A stretch of 12,740 bases of DNA from positions 1 to 12,740 of the forward strand of contig JALNWL010000054.1 in the NCBI GenBank assembly GCA_023230905.1, in the 5' to 3' direction. Position numbers and translations under genes: made by a program. Within the stretch, counting starts at the first letter, position 1; each line of letters opens with the position of its first letter. The notes under the pieces were generated by a model. The model was not told the DNA's origin. It did not search any database and was given only the letters and a program-made list of their open reading frames with translations. The DNA is from Syntrophales bacterium. GTDB lineage: Bacteria; Desulfobacterota; Syntrophia; Syntrophales; UBA2251. This document shows positions 8,401-12,740 of this stretch, one piece after another.

Positions 8401-8701
8401 CAAGGCCCTCGCGCAATTGTCCAGGTCCATCGGCGTGCACGTGATCGCCGCCTCCACGAAAGATCAGTACGCTGCGGAAGTAAAGGAGCTTGGGCACGGC
8501 GTCTTCACGCACACGCTGCTCGAGGGCCTGCAGGGAAAAGCGGCCGGCGGCGGCAAAACCGTCACAGTCTTGAAACTGAAAACCTATCTGGACGAAGAGC
8601 TGCCCGAGCTGACAAGGAAGTACAAGAACGAGGCGCAGTTCCCCGTGGCCGACATGCGCGGCATGGATTTTCCGCTCACCCTGATCCAGGGGCAGAATTA
8701 G
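5411..8701 (+). CDS. Exported WD40-repeat protein with C-terminal caspase-like (peptidase C14) domain
   Basis: Protein of 1,096 residues. Residues 1-30 are a signal peptide: basic start, hydrophobic 11-26, likely cleavage after VMA at 30, so it is exported. About 15 WD40-like units fill residues 35-675; the clearest read SGDGKYLVTGSGDRAAKLWD, VIKLWD, FSPDGRQIISTGDD and IVIWDAATG. That number would make about two seven-bladed propellers. A linker common in WD40-caspase proteins follows (DGEWITMTPEGYFNAS from 676). An Ig-like domain (about 745-840) starts PPEVRIVSPLPGSEF. The caspase domain (845 to about 1090) begins ISLYVVAVGINRY, with catalytic His929 in LAGHGE and Cys982 in LIDSCKSG, both intact. 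Such proteins are predicted proteases whose propellers bind partners; a substrate is not known here. Middle repeats (about 5,900-6,900) are more divergent and less G+C-rich than the outer ones. No ATPase or sensor domain is present. The next gene is convergent, 4 bases on. Confidence 0.93.
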   Translation: MTRKRRMNDRLMILIASLCLLAVFSANVMAVEAPDIFVQLGHRSSDVMAAALSGDGKYLVTGSGDRAAKLWDASSGTEIRTFAGHASELEAVAISADGSQVLSGDKNGVIKLWDTMSGREIRSMAVMVKDPAVKALRFSPGGRFFTSLTSSTLAVWDLNTGRTIRTTENIRGHFACDRGEIYVAAKIGYGDDFVLLELATGKEVKTFGKTVPWFIFASFAADGKYGLFAADDFSLKKYVFGLFDMDTGEKISTWQRDRENIIHNVALSREGTKAILATGGGIEIVDARTGAVAKVLTNSSTFFIQQSPDGASLVSSGLYVPTLWDAASGKAIRHYGRRPMFRNESAQYHPDGKQIFVIRRDAPPLLIDAATGRVDHVFTGYTGGYFQAGGRYVWLSGEKDRRELWDVTTRKAVRQFQAKDVRLPKDGKYLAEKISDNSFRISEAASGKEVLNYSDSEKIHHFFISSDNRYLFLMAGNRIKLVDIAAGREERSFSDPGATKAYGAQTSPDGRYLVGFYDDPVVKTKCRLKIWDMAANREIATFRNVRSMLYFTFSPDGRSVLFGNHNENNDTDTLSLIDVATGRLARTFKGRGILWEMQFSDDGRLLAAGDADGGIVIWDAATGRERVSCAAHKNGVRTIGFSPDGRQIISTGDDGPAIVLDTAMGAEIARFLSFPDGEWITMTPEGYFNASANGAKHLNVRVGNQAYSIDHFFETFFNPRYVASALQGRKVEATADIRQGIQTPPEVRIVSPLPGSEFSTDTVSVQISVKDTGGGIDEVRLYHNGKAVGGDTRALKIVPGGAGITKEYRVLLVDGDNTFKAVGFSRDRTESHPAELIVRLSAPAKEISLYVVAVGINRYRNQALNLNYAQPDARGVAGFFRKNGQRLFKKVEVTEIYNEQATKANIVARLKQLQASQPQDAVVLYLAGHGENVSDKWYFLPYELAYPEREEEVKNKGLSSAELAGIIREISAQKILVLIDSCKSGAALIAFRGFEDRKALAQLSRSIGVHVIAASTKDQYAAEVKELGHGVFTHTLLEGLQGKAAGGGKTVTVLKLKTYLDEELPELTRKYKNEAQFPVADMRGMDFPLTLIQGQN

Positions 8702-8705
8702 CCTT

Positions 8706-9719
8706 CTATCGCGTCAGGGTAAAGTCGAGGCCGCCGATAGGCACCCAGGACGATTCCTCCCAGGCGGGTTTGTCGCGCTCACGAAGCAGGAATTCGATGC
8801 GGTAACGCCCCGGTTTCCTGACGTCGAAAGTGAAAAGAACGGCCCCGGGATTGTTGCAATATGAACTTGTGCGGTATCGCGGATCCAGCCCGTTGTTGTC
8901 CCCGTCGGGATGCTTAAGGATATACCCGAAAACATATAGTGGCAGATTGTTGCTGTTGACGTAAGTGCTGACGGGCGGTCCTTCCAGCATTGCGCCGAAC
9001 TTGTGTCCTTTGCCCCAGGCGCTGATCGCTTCATTGACGGAAAAAGTGTCTCTGACATCAACCGCTCTAACTTCCCTGTCATGGGTATTCGAGCCTATGG
9101 AAACTTCGTCATAGATCCCAATGCCCCAGCTCTTCAAGCGCCATTGCTTGTATTGAAAGGAAGGAACGGAAAAGGGATGGCCGCCTTTCCAGGAGGAACG
9201 GACATCCGATGGAGGCGGCTGCTTCTTTCCATCGGTGAAGGCGACGGAATATTCCCTGACGGAAACTTCCCTTTTGGACCCCCTCTCCACAACCGCCGTT
9301 CTAACTTTCCACGTGCCGAACGCCGGAGATAACTTGTTCGGACTCCTGTCATAGAAAAAAACGGGGAATGTCAATTTCTCTTCGGCATACCCTTCGTCGT
9401 TAAATCCGTAGGTTGTATTCCAAACCTCCGAGCCGTCAGGCCGAAAAACCCGTGTATTGAAGTGATAGTCAAAACTGCCGAACCTGTTCAGGATGCTCTG
9501 TTTTTGAACGCGAAACCAGAACGTTACTTCTTTGTCGGCGTCGTATGCCTCCCGGTCGAACGCCCACACGGTTTGGCCGGGATTCATGCCGGCATCCAGC
9601 ACGACCGGCTGGGCCAGGGCCTCCGGCAGCGCCGTCAGCAAAGAAAATAAAATTGACGCAAGAATGACCGTCTGTTTGAAAAGTCTTTTGATGTTTATAT
9701 CAGGGAAAGCGCTCTGCAT
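8706..9719 (-). CDS. Exported protein of unknown function, probably two beta-sandwich domains
   Basis: Protein of 337 residues. The N-terminus has a basic start (KRLFK), a hydrophobic stretch (about 17-30) and an ALA-Q junction near residue 36, a good signal peptide for export. I do not recognise a family. The mature part is rich in aromatic and charged residues in alternating, strand-like runs. The first half (to about 165) resembles an Ig or macroglobulin-like sandwich, with VTFWFRVQ, FNTRVFRPDGSEVW and GTWKVRTAVVERG. The second half ends PGRYRIEFLLRERDKPAWEE followed by a last strand, a similar layout. One mature cysteine (in SSYCNNPG) is visible and no catalytic motif. The start is ATG 9719, with GGAGGG 6 bases before it; an in-frame TTG at 9725 is also possible. 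It is convergent with the caspase gene at a 4-base gap and has its own upstream region, so it is not in an operon with it. Confidence 0.75.
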   Translation of the reverse strand: MQSAFPDINIKRLFKQTVILASILFSLLTALPEALAQPVVLDAGMNPGQTVWAFDREAYDADKEVTFWFRVQKQSILNRFGSFDYHFNTRVFRPDGSEVWNTTYGFNDEGYAEEKLTFPVFFYDRSPNKLSPAFGTWKVRTAVVERGSKREVSVREYSVAFTDGKKQPPPSDVRSSWKGGHPFSVPSFQYKQWRLKSWGIGIYDEVSIGSNTHDREVRAVDVRDTFSVNEAISAWGKGHKFGAMLEGPPVSTYVNSNNLPLYVFGYILKHPDGDNNGLDPRYRTSSYCNNPGAVLFTFDVRKPGRYRIEFLLRERDKPAWEESSWVPIGGLDFTLTR

Positions 9720-9725
9720 GTCCAA

Positions 9726-9731
9726 CCCTCC
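9726..9731 (-). promoter_or_regulatory. Ribosome binding site of the exported unknown protein
   Basis: GGAGGG on the minus strand, 6 bases before ATG 9719. An alternative TTG start at 9725 would overlap this spacing and is therefore less likely. Confidence 0.65.
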
Positions 9732-9742
9732 ATAGACGTTGT

Positions 9743-9771
9743 CTTACGTTCATCCCTTTACCACATGTCAA
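9743..9771 (-). promoter_or_regulatory. Candidate sigma-70 promoter for the exported unknown protein
   Basis: On the minus strand, a perfect -35 TTGACA (complement of 9766-9771) is followed after 17 bases by CGTAAG (complement of 9743-9748), only a 3-of-6 match to the -10 box. It lies 24 bases upstream of the start codon. The -35 is strong and the -10 weak, so this is tentative. Confidence 0.35.
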
Positions 9772-10095
9772 GCCGGAGTACAGCCGTTTATTGACCGTTT
9801 CCGATCGAACCCCATCCCGTTTTTCGTGTTTTTATTCCCCGCGGTTTATGTGTAATTTCGCGGAAAGACAAAGGGCGACCTCCGATGCGTTCCGCTTCGA
9901 TGCGGTCGGCCCGGGAGTTCGGCCTAATCTCTCGTCAGCAATGCGGGAAGACAGAGCGGCATTGTCAAGCATCTTATGGAGAAAAGGTCGGATGTAAACG
10001 CTTTGCGGAAGTAAAAAATTGTCGGACGCGGTGACTGGGGGAAGAAAAAGATCATCAATACGGGGCGCGTGATCCTTCGGCCTTCCGGGAAAGGC

Positions 10096-10144
10096 ACCGA
10101 CGCCGGGCAGGAAACGTCCCGGCGTCGGTCCGTTTGTTTATTTG
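10096..10144 (+). terminator. Rho-independent terminator, plus strand, with no visible gene upstream
   Basis: ACCGACGCCGGG (10096-10107) and CCCGGCGTCGGT (10118-10129) form a perfect 12-base stem around a 10-base loop, followed by a T-rich run (GTTTGTTTATTTG) up to 10144. On the opposite strand the tail is not T-rich, so it works in the plus direction. No plus-strand gene lies between the convergent gene pair at 8701/8706 and this site, so it must end either a lost gene or an undetected small RNA. Confidence 0.75.
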
Positions 10145-10160
10145 CTGTACACGCTCTTCA

Positions 10161-10340
10161 TGGGCCCGTTATATCCGACGCGTGCTCCGAGTTACCCACA
10201 GGGTGTTGCACGGACCGGCCGGAGCGGCCACCCTGCTCAAAGTTCATCCAAGTACATTAAGAAGCCGGATGAAGAAGCTGGGCATTCCTTACGGAAGAAA
10301 AGGGGTCCAAGAAGCGCCTCCCGAAGACGCAACGGGATGA
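10161..10340 (+). pseudogene. Remnant C-terminus of a sigma-54-dependent (NtrC/FhlA-type) transcriptional regulator
   Basis: This 59-codon stretch ending at TGA 10338-10340 reads RYIRRVLRVTHRVLHG, then PAGAATLLKVHPSTLRSRM, then KKLGIPYGRKG. This is the Fis-type helix-turn-helix that ends sigma-54 enhancer-binding regulators, where the usual text is 'GP.GAA..LGL.PSTLRSRMKKLGI'. The position normally holding a tryptophan in the 'TGW.i.GP' element is Arg here. Nothing upstream encodes the AAA+ domain: the GAFTGA-type core is missing, and a terminator sits only about 17 bases before the fragment. It has no ribosome binding site of its own. I read it as a decayed 3' end left by a deletion or rearrangement. 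A functional stand-alone DNA-binding peptide is possible but less likely. Confidence 0.65.
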
Positions 10341-10509
10341 AGCCGCGAGATGTGCCGGTGAGCATCAGCGGCGCCGGGCGAGAACCCGTGTCCGGAAGCA
10401 GGCGGCCGTTGCATCGATCGGCTCGTGATTCTCGTTCCCATGGGGAATATCGTCGATCGTGGCATAGGCGCCGTCAACCGGGTTAAGCTTCAGATCTTTA
10501 TCTCACATC

Positions 10510-10533
10510 CACCCGGAATCAGCGGGTGTTTTT
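10510..10533 (+). terminator. Small hairpin plus T-run, plus-strand orientation
   Basis: CACCCG (10510-10515) and CGGGTG (10523-10528) make a 6-base stem with a 7-base loop, followed by TTTTT (10529-10533). It overlaps the stop codon of the convergent beta-subunit gene. It points in the plus direction and would stop transcripts coming from the relic region before they run antisense into the ligase operon. On the minus strand there is no T-run, so it is a poor terminator for the operon itself. Confidence 0.4.
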
Positions 10534-11202
10534 CAGCATGATTCTGGCGTCCACGACGGTACACACTTTTTCGCCGCACATCACCGGATTCAAATCCACC
10601 GATTCAAAATAATCTTTCATGTCCATCATCAAGGTCGAAAAACGAATCAATGTTTTTTGGACAGCCGCGATGTTTACGGGCTTTGCACCGCGATAGCCGG
10701 TCAGCAGCGGGTAGGCTTTGAGTTCCCGCATCATGTCTTCCACATGCGGTTTCTTAAGCGGCGCCATCCGCAGGGAAATATCCTTGTATATTTCGACACC
10801 CACCCCGCCGAACCCAAGAAGAATCATGGGACCGAATTGCTCATCGTTTTTGGCTCCCATGATCAATTCAAGCCCTCCGGCCATTTCGTCAATGAGCATC
10901 CCGACAAATCCCGGCAGTTTGCGGAATTTTTCCAGTGCGGCCACGAGCCGATCATCGTCTTTTATGCCGACAACCACCCCTCTGACATCGGACTTGTGAA
11001 TGATGTCCGGCGATACGATTTTGACCACGACAGGGTAGCCGATGGCATGAGCGGCCGCGATGGCCTCCTGGGGCTTTTTCACCACTGCGTACATTGGTGT
11101 TTGAAACCCGCTCATGGAAAAAATCCGTTTCGCGTCCGGCTCCAGGACCCATCCCCAGTTTTTCGACTTCTCCAGAATGGTTTTAATTTCTCTATTCAAC
11201 AT
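10519..11202 (-). CDS. ADP-forming acyl-CoA synthetase, beta (ATP-grasp) subunit
   Basis: Protein of 227 residues, the usual size of a separate beta subunit (about 230). It is an ATP-grasp_5 domain: LEPDAKRIFSMSGFQTP opens it, VVVKIVSPDIIHKSDVRGVV contains His69, which fits the second phospho-relay histidine of the archaeal enzyme's beta subunit, and GGLELIMGAKNDEQFGPMI, FGGVGVEIYKD and a LNPVM segment near the end complete the nucleotide-binding pattern. With the alpha subunit it should transfer phosphate from acyl-phosphate through histidines to ADP, making ATP while releasing acid and CoA, in the cytoplasm. It starts 2 bases after the alpha stop, with GAGGAA (complement of 11209-11214) inside the end of the alpha gene, so translation is probably coupled. 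No clear terminator follows it on its own strand. Confidence 0.92.
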   Translation of the reverse strand: MLNREIKTILEKSKNWGWVLEPDAKRIFSMSGFQTPMYAVVKKPQEAIAAAHAIGYPVVVKIVSPDIIHKSDVRGVVVGIKDDDRLVAALEKFRKLPGFVGMLIDEMAGGLELIMGAKNDEQFGPMILLGFGGVGVEIYKDISLRMAPLKKPHVEDMMRELKAYPLLTGYRGAKPVNIAAVQKTLIRFSTLMMDMKDYFESVDLNPVMCGEKVCTVVDARIMLKNTR

Positions 11203-11204
11203 GT

Positions 11205-12563
11205 TCAGTTCCTCGCCAGGGCTTTGGCCATCAGTACCGCTCCCTCGATGGAAGACGAAGCCGGGATGCCGTTTAATTCAAAGCCGTCAATCATCATGTT
11301 GTATTTTTCAACATGCGGAACATAGGCGATGATGGGCTTTTTATATTTTTTGCAGACCTGACTCAGTCTGACGCCGATATCCAGCGTGACCCCCGGAATA
11401 TACGGCAGCAATAAGAACACAATGCAGTCAATCTCATCCGACGCGCCCATGATTTTGGCGCAGGCCACAAAATCGTCATCCGTCGCGCTGCCCGTCAAAT
11501 CCACCGGATTCCCGAAAGAGGCGATTGTCCGGACACTTTCGGACACAGCATCTTTGAGTTTATCTTTGAGATCCGGCGATAACTCCGGCACGGACATTTG
11601 TTCCGTGACACAGGCGTCAACCGCCATGGCCCCATGACCGCCGCTGGCCGTGATGATGCCGATCTTGCCGTCGATTGAATGCTGATAGACGCTCAGCACC
11701 TCGCAAAAAGAAACCAGTTCTTGTTCGTTGGCCGCTTCCAGAATGCTGTGCTGCGCGACGGCCGCCTTGAAACTTGCATAATCGCCCGCCATGGACGCCG
11801 TGTGGCTCGATACCGCTCGGTGTCCCGCCTCGCTTTTGCCGGACTTCATGATGATAACCGGCTTGGGCGACCGCTGCGCGGCCAGCACGAAATCCCTGCC
11901 CTCGCCTTCGGCAAAACCTTCCACGTAGAAAGCAACAACTTTCGTTACCGGATCGGTCATCAGGTAGCGCAGCAGGTCTATTTCCTTGACGAAAGCCTTG
12001 TTACCGATGCTGATGGCCTTGGACATGCCCACGCCCTGCTGACTGAACTTGATCATCTGATCGACTAGAATGCCTCCGCTCTGGCTGATCAGAGCGACGG
12101 AGCCGTTGTTCGGTTTAATCATGCGTTCAATCGGCAGAAAGAAAGTGTCCACATGAAACGGCGAGAAAATGCCCAGACAGTTCGGGCCGATAAACGGGAA
12201 GTCCGCTTCGCGCGCCATGGCGACAATTTTATCCTGCAAATCCTCGCGGCCGCCTTCGGTAAAACCGCCCGAGATCACGGCCGCCGACTTCACGCCCGCT
12301 TTGATGCATTGCGTAAAGACGGCGGGAACAAACTCAGCCCTCGCGGCAATCACGGCCAAGTCGATTTTTTTGGGAAGATCGCCGATGCGCGCGTACAGCG
12401 TTTCCTCATGAAGCTGACCCCCTTTCGGATTGACGGCAAAAACCTCCACGGGATAGCGGTGATTATTCTTATCGAAAATCACATTCGCGGGATGGCGTTC
12501 GTTTGTCGCCGATACGCCGATAACAGCCATGGTTTTCGGCTCCAGTAATGGATTGAGATTCAT
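11205..12563 (-). CDS. ADP-forming acyl-CoA synthetase, alpha (CoA-binding) subunit
   Basis: Protein of 452 residues, typical for a stand-alone alpha subunit (about 450-460). In order: a CoA-binding domain (LLEPKTMAVIGVSATNERHP, VFAVNPKG), the first ligase domain (AAVISGGFTEGG, FIGPNCLGIF, ALISQSGGILVDQ), and a second ligase domain (ISIGNKAFVKEIDLLRYL, AFYVEGF, KPVIIMKSGKSEAG). His254 in SSHTASMAG fits the phosphorylated histidine. It pairs with the ATP-grasp beta gene 2 bases downstream, forming the complete alpha/beta enzyme that makes ATP from acyl-CoA or, in reverse, activates acids. The start is ATG 12563 with GGAGG 4 bases upstream. It is clearly more canonical than the unpaired alpha at 3635-5110, from which it differs in many motifs, so the two are not a recent duplication. 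Which acid it uses cannot be read here. Confidence 0.94.
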   Translation of the reverse strand: MNLNPLLEPKTMAVIGVSATNERHPANVIFDKNNHRYPVEVFAVNPKGGQLHEETLYARIGDLPKKIDLAVIAARAEFVPAVFTQCIKAGVKSAAVISGGFTEGGREDLQDKIVAMAREADFPFIGPNCLGIFSPFHVDTFFLPIERMIKPNNGSVALISQSGGILVDQMIKFSQQGVGMSKAISIGNKAFVKEIDLLRYLMTDPVTKVVAFYVEGFAEGEGRDFVLAAQRSPKPVIIMKSGKSEAGHRAVSSHTASMAGDYASFKAAVAQHSILEAANEQELVSFCEVLSVYQHSIDGKIGIITASGGHGAMAVDACVTEQMSVPELSPDLKDKLKDAVSESVRTIASFGNPVDLTGSATDDDFVACAKIMGASDEIDCIVFLLLPYIPGVTLDIGVRLSQVCKKYKKPIIAYVPHVEKYNMMIDGFELNGIPASSSIEGAVLMAKALARN

Positions 12564-12607
12564 AAGTCCTCCAGTATCCTTTGGACTGTCGACTCACCGA
12601 CCCTCGA

Positions 12608-12613
12608 ATTATA
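12608..12613 (-). promoter_or_regulatory. Consensus -10 box upstream of the acyl-CoA synthetase operon
   Basis: TATAAT on the minus strand, 45 bases before ATG 12563. No good -35 box stands 16-18 bases upstream. A separate candidate, TTGACA (complement of 12669-12674) with TACGAA (complement of 12646-12651) at 17-base spacing, lies further upstream but runs into the hairpin at 12630-12652. Either could start the operon. Confidence 0.35.
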
Positions 12614-12618
12614 AAATC

Positions 12619-12652
12619 AAAAAAGAAGACTACAGGAAGTTTTCCTTCGTAG
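12619..12652 (-). terminator. Terminator-like hairpin ahead of the acyl-CoA synthetase operon
   Basis: On the minus strand, CTAC...GTAG (12630-12652) encloses a second stem, AGGAA-AAC-TTCCT, with a 2-base bulge, giving 9 base pairs in all. It is followed by a U-rich tail containing a run of six T (12619-12624). It could end a minus-strand gene lying to the right of the window, or act as a leader attenuator if transcription starts at the TTGACA element at 12669-12674. Confidence 0.45.
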
Positions 12653-12740
12653 CCATCTTTACACAAGCTGTCAACTACGCACCATCTTACGACAGTTTAT
12701 TTCCTGTCCGAACCGATTTTTACAGCTTGCACGGTCTTGG

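Larger units (their letters stand above)
9720..10518. other. Gene-poor stretch with a terminator and a regulator relic
   Basis: About 800 bases with no intact gene. From left to right it holds the ribosome binding site and promoter candidate of the exported protein (minus strand), roughly 320 bases in which I see no coding or RNA signature, a strong plus-strand terminator hairpin (10096-10144), a broken regulator fragment (10161-10340), a short minus-strand open stretch that looks protein-like but has no start (10365-10502), and a small hairpin over the end of the acyl-CoA ligase operon. Short open frames here have no convincing ribosome binding sites. The stretch also separates the G+C-rich left part from the less G+C-rich right operon. 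Confidence 0.6.

Noticed and set aside
5411..9719. A defence island or toxin system built around the caspase protein
   Set aside because: Both proteins are predicted to be exported, and no nuclease, reverse transcriptase, NTPase or sensor gene is nearby; the convergent layout does not support an operon.
9885..10034. 49-codon plus-strand open frame with four cysteines
   Set aside because: No ribosome binding site, no recognisable cysteine spacing and no homology in sight; probably chance.
10142..10486. 114-codon plus-strand open frame across the regulator relic
   Set aside because: It is in a different frame from the recognisable helix-turn-helix and its translation is an Arg/Ser-rich shadow.

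Overview
The window looks like a chromosomal piece of a Gram-negative, probably anaerobic bacterium, most plausibly Desulfobacterota (for example the Syntrophia). This placement is inference. It rests on an outer-membrane MCE/Mla-type lipid transport operon, two ADP-forming acyl-CoA ligase loci (common in anaerobes that ferment or degrade acids), and a secreted WD40-caspase protein. No rRNA, tRNA, CRISPR array, insertion sequence or phage gene was seen.

Layout. (1) Positions 1-1789, plus strand: the 3' end of an MCE-transporter ATPase, an MlaD-type membrane-anchored MCE protein and a PqiC/ABC-auxiliary lipoprotein, tightly spaced as one operon. (2) 1995-3638, plus strand: an IlvD/Edd-family dehydratase with its own strong ribosome binding site. 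(3) 3635-5110, minus strand: the alpha (CoA-binding) half of an ADP-forming acyl-CoA synthetase with no beta half beside it. Its stop codon overlaps the dehydratase stop. (4) A 300-base divergent intergenic region with a good sigma-70 promoter and an inverted repeat at the expected transcription start. It leads into (5) 5411-8701, plus strand: an exported protein of about 1,096 residues with some 15 WD40-like units (about two propellers), an Ig-like domain and a C-terminal caspase-fold peptidase with an intact His/Cys dyad. (6) 8706-9719, minus strand: an exported, probably beta-rich protein of unknown family, convergent with the caspase gene at a 4-base gap. (7) 9720-10518: about 800 bases without an intact gene. 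It holds a perfect 12-bp-stem terminator on the plus strand, the broken C-terminal DNA-binding end of a sigma-54-dependent regulator, and a second small hairpin. (8) 10519-12563, minus strand: a complete two-gene ADP-forming acyl-CoA synthetase operon, alpha then beta, 2 bases apart. (9) 12564-12740: its upstream region, with a minus-strand terminator-like hairpin and promoter-like elements.

How the parts relate. The MCE operon would move lipids between the membranes. The two acyl-CoA ligase loci would interconvert acyl-CoA plus ADP and phosphate with acid plus ATP; the orphan alpha must borrow a beta subunit or do something else. The caspase gene and the convergent exported protein form the least understood part. 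The right-hand operon is visibly less G+C-rich than the left part (by-eye samples in the low to mid 50s percent against mid 60s or higher). The change falls around the gene-poor stretch with the regulator relic, so that stretch may be a rearrangement or insertion boundary.
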